DNA of 64,000 nucleotides from Pseudomonadota bacterium (lineage in GTDB: Bacteria > Pseudomonadota > Gammaproteobacteria > Xanthomonadales > Rhodanobacteraceae): contig JAFEFO010000009.1 in NCBI GenBank assembly GCA_018240565.1, positions 23,497 to 87,496 on the forward strand, read 5' to 3'. Position 1 is the stretch's first letter. Each line of letters begins with the position of its first letter. The notes beneath the pieces are model-generated. The model worked only from the letters and a program-made list of their open reading frames with translations. It ran no database searches and was not told the DNA's origin. The position numbers were made by a program, and so were the translations under genes. This document shows positions 57,400-64,000 of the stretch, piece by piece.

Positions 57400-57987
57400 A
57401 TGCGCAAGATTCCGGAAGCCGCGGTACCCATCGATGCCACGTCGCGTCCGGCCGCGAATGAAAATTTCCTGCTGATCAACGCCTTTGCGCCCGCCGCACA
57501 CTCACCGCTCGTCGCCATCGCGCGGCGCGTCAGCGACGCGGGCTGCAACATCGCCGAAACGCGCGTGTCGGCGCTTGGCACCGAAATCGGCGTGCTCGTG
57601 CTCGCCCAAGGTTCGTGGGATGCCATCGCCAAGCTGGAAACCGCGCTGGCGCGCTTGCAGCGCGACGAGGAAATGCGCCTGACCCATTTCCGCACCGGCG
57701 CCAAGCCGGCGCAGACGAACCTGCTGCCCTACATGGTCGAAGTCGTCGCCGCCGACAAGCCCGGCATCCTGTTCCAGCTCGCCGAGTTCTTCCAGGAGCA
57801 CGGCATCAGCGTGGAACAATTGCAGTCGATGCGCTATCGCGCAATGCAGACCGGCGCGGACATGTTCTCGGCGCAGATCACCATCGGCATCCCGGCCAAT
57901 ACGCATATCGCGGGACTGCGCGACGATTTCCTCGAGTTCTGCGATGGCCAGAACCTCGACGCGATCATGGACCCGGTGAAATTCTGA
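57400..57987 (+). CDS. gcvR: Glycine cleavage system regulator GcvR (two ACT domains)
   Basis: A protein of 195 residues with two ACT domains: LLINAFAPAAHSPLVAIARRVSDAGCNIAETRV and LPYMVEVVAADKPGILFQLAEFFQEHGISVEQL. GcvR binds glycine and antagonises the activator GcvA. The ATG at 57400 fits the promoter and typical length; two in-frame ATGs upstream (57277, 57337) fall in the promoter region. The stop overlaps the bcp ATG. Divergent from dapA, the conserved order. Confidence 0.88.
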   Translation: MRKIPEAAVPIDATSRPAANENFLLINAFAPAAHSPLVAIARRVSDAGCNIAETRVSALGTEIGVLVLAQGSWDAIAKLETALARLQRDEEMRLTHFRTGAKPAQTNLLPYMVEVVAADKPGILFQLAEFFQEHGISVEQLQSMRYRAMQTGADMFSAQITIGIPANTHIAGLRDDFLEFCDGQNLDAIMDPVKF

Positions 57988-58451
57988 TGCCCGCCGTCGG
58001 CAAAGTGGTGCCAGACCTGCGCGGCACGAGCACCGCTGGCGAAATCCGCCTGCGTGAGCTGCGCGGCCGACCTGTCGTCGTCTATTTTTATCCAAAGGAC
58101 AACACCACCGGTTGTACGCGCGAGGCGCAGGACTTCCGCGATCTGGCCAAGGCCTTTGCGCGCCACAAGGCCGTCGTCATCGGCGTGTCGCGCGATTCGC
58201 TGGCGTCGCATGAAAAATTCCGTGACAAGCACGATCTGGGATTCGCGCTGGTATCCGATCCGGATGAAATCTGGTGCCGCGCCTTCGACGTGATCCACGA
58301 AAAGACCTTGTACGGGCGCAAATTCATGGGCGTGGTGCGCAGCACTTTCCTGATCGACGCAGACGGCAAACTGCTGCGCGAATGGCGCGGGGTGAAAGTG
58401 CCGGGCCACGCGCAAGACGTCCTCGACGCGATCGCCGGTGCCGCCGCGTGA
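57987..58451 (+). CDS. bcp: Thioredoxin-dependent thiol peroxidase Bcp (PrxQ)
   Basis: A 154-residue peroxiredoxin. ATG overlapping the gcvR stop (TGATG). The core VVVYFYPKDNTTGCTREAQDF puts the peroxidatic Cys at residue 43; the resolving Cys found five residues on in many Bcp proteins is Gln48 here, and another cysteine (in DEIWCRAFD, near residue 97) exists, so the enzyme is of the 1-Cys or atypical 2-Cys type. It reduces organic hydroperoxides. Next gene is phoH, 49 bases downstream. Confidence 0.95.
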   Translation: MPAVGKVVPDLRGTSTAGEIRLRELRGRPVVVYFYPKDNTTGCTREAQDFRDLAKAFARHKAVVIGVSRDSLASHEKFRDKHDLGFALVSDPDEIWCRAFDVIHEKTLYGRKFMGVVRSTFLIDADGKLLREWRGVKVPGHAQDVLDAIAGAAA

Positions 58452-58500
58452 TGCGTCGCGCCGCAATTTTTCCCCATTCGATATTGGGAGCCACCGCCGC

Positions 58501-59901
58501 ATGACCCGAGGCAAGCGTATCTACGTGCTCGACACCAACGTGCTCATGCACGACCCGACCGCGTTGTTCCGTTTCGAGGAGCACGACGTCTTCCTGCCGA
58601 TGACGGTGCTCGAGGAACTCGACGCCGCCAAGAAGGGCACCTCCGAAGTGTCGCGCAACGCGCGCCAGGTCAGCCGCTTCATCAACGAACTGATCGAACG
58701 CAATGGCAAGCAACCCATCGACCAGGGCCTGGAACTGAAATTGCCGCAAGGCCTGCAACTCGACCGCAAGGCGCAGGTCGGGCGCCTGTATTTCCAGACC
58801 CGCGATTTTGAATCCAACGGCGCGAACGGCAAGCGCAAGAACCTGCCGGACAACCTGATCCTGGCGTCGATCATCGCATTGCGCGAATACAAGCCGGACG
58901 TACCGGTGGTACTGGTGTCCAAGGACATCAACCTGCGCATCAAGGCCTCGATCCACGGCGTGCCGGCGGAAGACTACGAGAACGACCGCGCACTGGACGA
59001 TTTCAGCCTGCTGTTTGCCGGGCACAGCGAACTGCCGGCCGATTTCTGGGAACGCCATGCCGGCTTGCGCTCGTGGTCCGAACGCGGCAACACATTCTAC
59101 GAGGTCAAGCTGCGCAAGGGCGAAGACTGGCATCCGCACCAGTTCCTCTACTTGCCGGGCAGCGACGACGTGGAACTGCGCGTTCTCAGCGTCGACGGCG
59201 GCAAGGCGCGCTTGCAGATCGTGGACAATTATCGCAACGGCGCGCACACCGTCTGGGGCATTGCCGCGCGCAATCGCGAACAGAATTTCGCGCTGAATGC
59301 GCTCATGGATCCGGAAGTGGATTTCGTCACCCTGCTCGGCACCGCCGGCACTGGCAAGACCCTGCTCGCACTTGCGGCAGGTTTGGCGCAGACCATGGAT
59401 TCGCAACGCTATCGCGAGATCATCATGACGCGCGCCACCGTGTCCGTCGGCGAGGACATCGGCTTCCTGCCCGGCACCGAGGAAGAAAAAATGACGCCGT
59501 GGATGGGCGCGCTCACCGACAACCTCGAAGTGCTGGCCACGCCGCAGGAAGGCGGCGGCTGGGGCCGCCAGGCGACCAACGACCTGCTCGCCTCGCGCAT
59601 CAAGATCCGCTCGCTCAATTTCATGCGCGGCCGAACCTTCCTCAACCGCTACGTCATCATCGACGAAGCGCAGAACCTGACGCCCAAGCAGATGAAAACC
59701 CTGCTCACGCGCGCCGGACCCGGCAGCAAGATGGTGTGTCTGGGCAACGTCGAGCAGATCGACACGCCGTACCTGACCGAAACGACGTCAGGCCTGACCT
59801 ATGCCGTGGATCGCTTCAAGGATTGGCCGCATTCTGCGCATGTCACGCTGCGCCGGGGCGAACGCTCGCGCCTGGCCGATTACGCTTCGGAAATGTTGTG
59901 A
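58501..59901 (+). CDS. PhoH-like PIN-domain ATPase (YlaK/PhoH2 type)
   Basis: It encodes 466 residues. The N-terminal PIN nuclease domain has the acidic start YVLDTNVLMHD and later LPDNLILASIIALRE. After a beta-rich linker, a PhoH/RecD-like ATPase domain has Walker A GTAGTGKTLLALA and Walker B VIIDEAQNL, with MTRATVSVGEDIGFLPG and GNVEQIDTPYL. PhoH2 proteins of this architecture are RNA helicase-ribonucleases. ATG at 58501. Downstream of bcp on the same strand, convergent with the barrel gene. Confidence 0.94.
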   Translation: MTRGKRIYVLDTNVLMHDPTALFRFEEHDVFLPMTVLEELDAAKKGTSEVSRNARQVSRFINELIERNGKQPIDQGLELKLPQGLQLDRKAQVGRLYFQTRDFESNGANGKRKNLPDNLILASIIALREYKPDVPVVLVSKDINLRIKASIHGVPAEDYENDRALDDFSLLFAGHSELPADFWERHAGLRSWSERGNTFYEVKLRKGEDWHPHQFLYLPGSDDVELRVLSVDGGKARLQIVDNYRNGAHTVWGIAARNREQNFALNALMDPEVDFVTLLGTAGTGKTLLALAAGLAQTMDSQRYREIIMTRATVSVGEDIGFLPGTEEEKMTPWMGALTDNLEVLATPQEGGGWGRQATNDLLASRIKIRSLNFMRGRTFLNRYVIIDEAQNLTPKQMKTLLTRAGPGSKMVCLGNVEQIDTPYLTETTSGLTYAVDRFKDWPHSAHVTLRRGERSRLADYASEML

Positions 59902-59910
59902 GGGCTGCGC

Positions 59911-61110
59911 TTAGAAGCGCGTGGCCCAGAGCAACTGGTATTCGATCTGCCCGCCATTGCCGGCGTTGCGCAACGTGTTGCTGGTCGGCACGCCCAGGAC
60001 GAATTCCGACGGCGCGTACGATGCGGCGAAATGCAGGCTCGATGCAGTGCCGAACGCGCGCATGAATCCGAACTCGACGTTGTGCGACGCCAGATAGGGC
60101 TCCAGCGCCGCCTGCAATAGCGGCGAGGTCGGCAGCGGCTGCTCGCGCGTGGTGTAGTGCAGCGACCATACGCCATTGGCGGGATCGCTCCAGCTGAATC
60201 CTGCCGAATAGACGTCCAGATTCTGCCAGGCAAACGCCGGCGAGATGGAGCTGCCCAGCAAAACCAGGAAACGCGTCGGCAGCGCGGCGCTGGTGAACGG
60301 CGCAATGCCGCTGTACATCACGCGCTCGGCGCCGATGTCGGCGGTGAAACCCGGCGCCAGGGCAAAACCCACGCCGATGTTCACGCTGGCGGGAATATCG
60401 AAGCTGCCCGGTTCGGAATACACGCCGCGATAATTGTTGAACGCATCCATGTTCACGCGCGACTGCACGCCTGCCTGCCAGCTCACGCGCTCGCCCAGGC
60501 GATTGACGAAATCCAGACGCATGCCGGTGCCGTACGAACCCGGATACTTGTCCGTGATGGAAGCGCCGGCAGCCTCGGATTGCAGCGGCACATTGGCGAT
60601 GCCAAGGCCAAGCCCGGCGAAACGCTGATACGCGAATATCGCCGACACGCTGAAAGAGGAATTGTCGCCCCAGCGCTGTGCGTAGGAGGGCGCGAGCAAA
60701 TAGCGTTGCAGTCCCGGCGTGAAATCGCGCAGCAGGCTCGGCTGGTCCGCCGCAACGAACAACGGCGTGTCGGCGGCCTTGGTCCTGAGGAAGGTGACCG
60801 AAATGGGCGAAGCCGCATTCGTGGCGCTGAAATGCGACGCCGGTTGCGCGATGCGCCCGATGCCGCGGTCGAACAGGCTCGGAGCCTGCGGCGCCACGCC
60901 GGCGTTGTCCGCCCAGTCGAAGCCGCGGGTCAGGTCGGCCAGCGCATAGTCGCGCCAGGCGTCGAGTATACTTGCCGACTGCGCATACGCAGCCAGCGAC
61001 GGGACATCCGCATGCGGGCGTTCGGCGGCCGCGGCAAAAGAGAGCGGGAGCGACAGGACGAGTCCGATCGCTCCCGCAAGATTTTTTGCCTTCGCTGTTG
61101 ACCGACGCAT
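59911..61110 (-). CDS. Outer-membrane beta-barrel protein
   Basis: It encodes 399 residues. Signal peptide MRRSTAKAKNLAGAIGLVLS ending AAAA. Alternating-hydrophobic strands fill the rest (SSFSVSAIFAYQRFAGLGLG, RVSWQAGVQSRVNMDAF, NIGVGFALAPGFTADIG, GGQIEYQLLWATRF) and the last residue is the Phe of a Bam recognition signal. It may resemble FadL/OmpP1-type transporters (conserved LGVGFALAPGF-like strand), but I cannot confirm this. Start at ATG 61110; an in-frame upstream ATG (61191) is less likely. Confidence 0.78.
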   Translation of the reverse strand: MRRSTAKAKNLAGAIGLVLSLPLSFAAAAERPHADVPSLAAYAQSASILDAWRDYALADLTRGFDWADNAGVAPQAPSLFDRGIGRIAQPASHFSATNAASPISVTFLRTKAADTPLFVAADQPSLLRDFTPGLQRYLLAPSYAQRWGDNSSFSVSAIFAYQRFAGLGLGIANVPLQSEAAGASITDKYPGSYGTGMRLDFVNRLGERVSWQAGVQSRVNMDAFNNYRGVYSEPGSFDIPASVNIGVGFALAPGFTADIGAERVMYSGIAPFTSAALPTRFLVLLGSSISPAFAWQNLDVYSAGFSWSDPANGVWSLHYTTREQPLPTSPLLQAALEPYLASHNVEFGFMRAFGTASSLHFAASYAPSEFVLGVPTSNTLRNAGNGGQIEYQLLWATRF

Positions 61111-61270
61111 AGCCCTGGATGCGTTAGGAGTGGTTGTCTCCAAGGCCAGTTTGGCAAAAAAGCCACAGGCAGTCAAGCAGAATTTCCCCACGAAAAACGC
61201 CTACCTGCCGCATGCTGGCGTCGTCATGGCAACATACCGGCGCCAATCTGTTGCAAAAACAATACAGCCG

Positions 61271-62068
61271 ATGCCGCCATCTAGAACCATTGCTTGTGCG
61301 CTGACCATCGCCGGATCCGATTCCAGCGGTGGCGCCGGCATCGCCACGGACCTGAAGACCTTTGCCGCATCGGGCGTGCATGGCCTGGCCGCGATCACCG
61401 CCGTGACTGCGCAAACCGAGCGAGGCGTGCGCGCGATCCAGCGCATTCCCGCAGCGCACGTCAGGGCGCAGATCGAAGCGGCATTCGAGGATTTCCCCAT
61501 CGGCGCGATCAAGATCGGCATGCTGGGCGCGGCCCCGATCGTGCGCGCGGTCGTGCAAGCGCTGCGTGCGGCACCGGATTGCCCCATCGTGCTCGATCCG
61601 GTGCTGGCGTCGAGCAGTGGCGCGGCGCTGCTGTCGACGGCCGGCGTGCGCGTGCTGCGCGACGAACTCGTGCCGCTGGCAACTTTGTTGACACCGAATC
61701 TTCCCGAAGCGCAAATCCTGCTGGGTCGGAAAATCCGCGATCCGGCACAAGCGGCGCAACACTTGCGCGCGCTCGGCGCGAACGCCGTGTTGCTCAAGGG
61801 TGGCCACGCGCGCGGCCGCGAGGTTTGCGACGTGCTTGCCGATGCGCGCGGCGTCATGGAGTTCCGCCATCCGCGCCTGCCGATCCACGCGCGCGGCACC
61901 GGCTGCGCGCTCGCTTCGGCAATTGCTGCAGGCTTGGCGCGTGGACGCACGATGCGCACGGCGATCACGAATGCCGAAGCCTTCCTGCAACGAGCGCTCG
62001 CGCAAAATCATCGCGCGAACGCCGGCACGATGCGCTACCTGGACCTGGGTCAGCGAACATCCGGATAA
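61271..62068 (+). CDS. thiD: Hydroxymethylpyrimidine/phosphomethylpyrimidine kinase
   Basis: A protein of 265 residues in thiamine synthesis, which phosphorylates HMP and HMP-P. Ribokinase fold with LTIAGSDSSGGAGIATDLKTFAASG, a substrate lid in VTAQTERGV, VLDPVLASSSGAALL, NLPEAQILLG, VLLKGGHARG and the catalytic anion hole RGTGCALASAIAAGL. The ATG at 61271 gives a family-typical start; an earlier ATG at 61226 is possible. No thiE or thiC is adjacent. Confidence 0.95.
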   Translation: MPPSRTIACALTIAGSDSSGGAGIATDLKTFAASGVHGLAAITAVTAQTERGVRAIQRIPAAHVRAQIEAAFEDFPIGAIKIGMLGAAPIVRAVVQALRAAPDCPIVLDPVLASSSGAALLSTAGVRVLRDELVPLATLLTPNLPEAQILLGRKIRDPAQAAQHLRALGANAVLLKGGHARGREVCDVLADARGVMEFRHPRLPIHARGTGCALASAIAAGLARGRTMRTAITNAEAFLQRALAQNHRANAGTMRYLDLGQRTSG

Positions 62069-62103
62069 CGCGACCGGGTTATCATTGGCGACTTCCCCGT
62101 GTC

Positions 62104-62421
62104 ATGGAAATCCGCATGTTCCGCCATTGCCTGCCCACCGTACTTTCGATCAGTTTGCTGGCCGTATCCGCCGCGCACGCCGACACCCCGATGGTGGCCC
62201 AGCCACTGGCGCCTTCCACGCAAGCAAAGGCCGGCGCCGCGCCGTCCATCAAACCGGCCGCGAAATTGCGCCTGCCGCCACCGACCATCAGCGTGACGCG
62301 CCTGGTGCGCCAGCCCGATGGCAGCCTGCGCATGCAATGCGATCAGGAACCGAATCCGCGCGCGAAGATCACCCTGCCGCCCGACCGTTCCGTTTCGCCA
62401 GAAGCGCAGGTGCAGCCATGA
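62104..62421 (+). CDS. Small secreted protein of unknown function
   Basis: I do not recognise the family. The 105 residues (101 from the ATG at 62116) start with a signal peptide ending SAAHA. The mature part is Pro/Ala-rich, with LPPPTISVTRLVRQPDGSLR and a single cysteine in MQCDQEPNPRAK. Its stop overlaps the ATG of the metalloprotease gene (ATGA), so the two are translationally coupled. It could be a protease chaperone or inhibitor, but that is inference from position only. Confidence 0.72.
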   Translation: MEIRMFRHCLPTVLSISLLAVSAAHADTPMVAQPLAPSTQAKAGAAPSIKPAAKLRLPPPTISVTRLVRQPDGSLRMQCDQEPNPRAKITLPPDRSVSPEAQVQP

Positions 62422-64000
62422 TGCGCCGCTTCGCGATCCTTGCGGCGATGCTTGCGCTCGCCGCACCGGCCTTTGCCGACACCGGTCTGAATCCGGGCGT
62501 GGTGACGCCACTGCCGGCACTGCCTGCCGGCAACTATTTTTCCAACTACTACATCGATGTTCCAGCCGGCGCACAGCAACTGAGCATCACTCTCAACGCG
62601 ACTGGCGGCGACGTGGACATGTTCGTGCGCCTTGGCTCGCCGTTTCCCGTTCAAGCCACGGGTGCCGGTTACGCCACCGTCAGCTACGACCTGCTCAGCC
62701 GCTACGGCCAGTACCATTCGATCAGTTCCACCTCGAATGAATCCGTGCTCATCCTGCCTTCGGACAAAGTGCCGCTGCAGGCTGGGCGCTGGTATATCGC
62801 CCTGATCAATGGCGGCAGTTCGACGGCCAACGGCACCCTTACGGCGACCTATTCTTCGGTCGTACCAGTCGGCAATATCGTGCTGGACTTCAACAGCAGC
62901 TATACCGATCCGGGCGGTGACAAGACCAAGAATTGCGAGACGAGCTACTGGACAGACTCCACGGCCGCCACGCCGATCGGCGGCAACAACGGCACGACCC
63001 TGGGCCAGCAGCGCCAGAATGCGCTCGCCAAGGCGGCCAATGAACTCGTCACGCAACTGGGCATCCAGACCACGGTGACGGTGCAGGCCTGCGGCGCGCA
63101 CCTGGGCGGCACCGCCAAGTCGGCCACGCTGGCGCACGCCGGCGCGACCTCGTTTTTCTACGACGAGCCGCAATACCCGTCGCCTTCGCTGCCGAAAAAG
63201 TACACCTGGTATCCCGCCACTGCCGCTGCGCGACTGAACGGATCGAGCCTGTGCGGATTCGCCGGCGGGCCCTGCGACACCAAGAGCAATGACCAGATCG
63301 CCGCCACCTTCAACATGGACATCGGCACGCCAGACGTGCTCCGCGGCGAGAATTTTTACCTCGGCTTCGACCCGACCTTGAAACCGACCGGCGACGTGGA
63401 TTTCATCAGCATCGCCATGCACGAGATGACGCATGGCCTGGGATTCCTCGGCCTGGTCAATACCGATTCCACGCAGGGCCCGCTCGGCGCCAAGGCGGGA
63501 ATCATCATCGACAAGGCCAGCAACAGCGCGTCGATCGGATTCGGCAGTGGCGTCACCGACGGCCCCTTCGACGACATCTTCGACGACAGCGTGGCGATCG
63601 TGAACGGCAGTACCTACACGCCGTTCGCCGGCTACGAAGTCACCGGCACCGGCGATACCGCGCGCGCGGCGGCGATGGTGACCGGCGGCAAGGGATCCGG
63701 TTATCTGCCCGGTCCGACCGGAGCCGCAAGCTGTGGTGCAACCTACAACGGCAACTGCACCGGCCTGCGCTGGTCCGATGCGACCGCCGCCAACGCGACC
63801 GGCATCAACATCAATGCCGCCAACACCGCGCCGGCCAATTTCCCCAGCCTGTACGCGCCTTGCGACACCAGCAAGACCACCGATTGTGCCATGCAAAACG
63901 GCTCGACGCTGTCGCACACCGTGCAGGCCGGCGACATGATGAATGCGTATTACTCGGACGCGAACCTGCGCAGCATGGGCCTGGCCGTGCCGATGCTGGC
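62418..64000 (+). CDS. Secreted PPC-domain zinc metalloprotease, 3' end outside window
   Basis: At least 527 residues; the gene continues past the window edge. Signal peptide MMRRFAILAAMLALAAPAFA. A bacterial pre-peptidase C-terminal (PPC)-like domain at about 35-120 (AGAQQLSITLNATGGDVDMFVRLG). A metzincin/thermolysin-type HExxH motif is at H335-H339 (IAMHEMTHGLGF), strong evidence of zinc catalysis. The following NTDSTQGPLGAKAG and DDIFDDSVAIVNG regions precede a cysteine-containing segment. The third zinc ligand is not certain. Several paired cysteines suggest disulfides outside the cell. It may be missing its terminal anchor in this window. Confidence 0.85.
   Translation, partial: MMRRFAILAAMLALAAPAFADTGLNPGVVTPLPALPAGNYFSNYYIDVPAGAQQLSITLNATGGDVDMFVRLGSPFPVQATGAGYATVSYDLLSRYGQYHSISSTSNESVLILPSDKVPLQAGRWYIALINGGSSTANGTLTATYSSVVPVGNIVLDFNSSYTDPGGDKTKNCETSYWTDSTAATPIGGNNGTTLGQQRQNALAKAANELVTQLGIQTTVTVQACGAHLGGTAKSATLAHAGATSFFYDEPQYPSPSLPKKYTWYPATAAARLNGSSLCGFAGGPCDTKSNDQIAATFNMDIGTPDVLRGENFYLGFDPTLKPTGDVDFISIAMHEMTHGLGFLGLVNTDSTQGPLGAKAGIIIDKASNSASIGFGSGVTDGPFDDIFDDSVAIVNGSTYTPFAGYEVTGTGDTARAAAMVTGGKGSGYLPGPTGAASCGATYNGNCTGLRWSDATAANATGININAANTAPANFPSLYAPCDTSKTTDCAMQNGSTLSHTVQAGDMMNAYYSDANLRSMGLAVPML

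Overview
The window is dense, GC-rich bacterial chromosome with nearly all of it coding. The conserved core points to a gammaproteobacterium of the Xanthomonadales (Lysobacterales), most likely the Rhodanobacteraceae. That placement is inference, resting on gene order (lon-hupB-tRNA-Val-tRNA-Asp-ppiD; queG divergent from nnr-tsaE-amiC; mtnA near gyrA; pcnB-folK-panB-panC; bamC-dapA divergent from gcvR-bcp), on REP-type repeats, and on a secreted protein ending in an FANGFEP-type tail. No phage, insertion sequence, integron or CRISPR array was seen.

Layout. 1-4.5 kb: end of an Ala/Lys-rich secreted protein, fumC and purB (divergent) and a hicAB toxin-antitoxin pair with a palindromic operator. 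4.5-11.1 kb: a response regulator and a MASE1 histidine kinase with a secreted PEBP protein between them, gstA divergent from an HxlR regulator, the ribosomal oxygenase roxA and a GNAT protein. 11.1-19.4 kb: a secreted beta-helix protein, then the 2-oxoglutarate dehydrogenase genes sucA, sucB and lpdA, interrupted by REP doublets, and acuI. 19.6-28.2 kb: pilH, the chaperones cbpA and hsp20, a peroxiredoxin, an FAD monooxygenase, gyrA, gtrA-mtnA and an unidentified gene.

28.2-37.0 kb is the accessory part. It holds a secreted caspase-like protease with SEL1 repeats and a long coiled coil, a divergent autotransporter with four Ig-like repeats, a PP2C phosphatase, a transmembrane Ser/Thr kinase and a five-heme cytochrome c. 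I read it as a candidate envelope phospho-signalling and proteolysis module. It is the best candidate here for something undescribed.

37.0-64.0 kb is again core: yafS-like methyltransferase-rnhA-dnaQ with 4-nt overlaps, mltD, fabI, ppiD, two tRNAs, hupB, lon, amiC-tsaE-nnr and queG (tRNA and wall maintenance), the panC-panB-folK-pcnB operon, tRNA-Glu and ferredoxin, bamC-dapA against gcvR-bcp-phoH, an outer-membrane barrel, thiD, and at the right edge a small secreted protein coupled to a secreted zinc metalloprotease cut by the window end. No gene-free stretch exceeds 300 bases; the longest gaps (43858-44152, 51131-51354, 57178-57399, 55086-55293) are described under their regulatory features.
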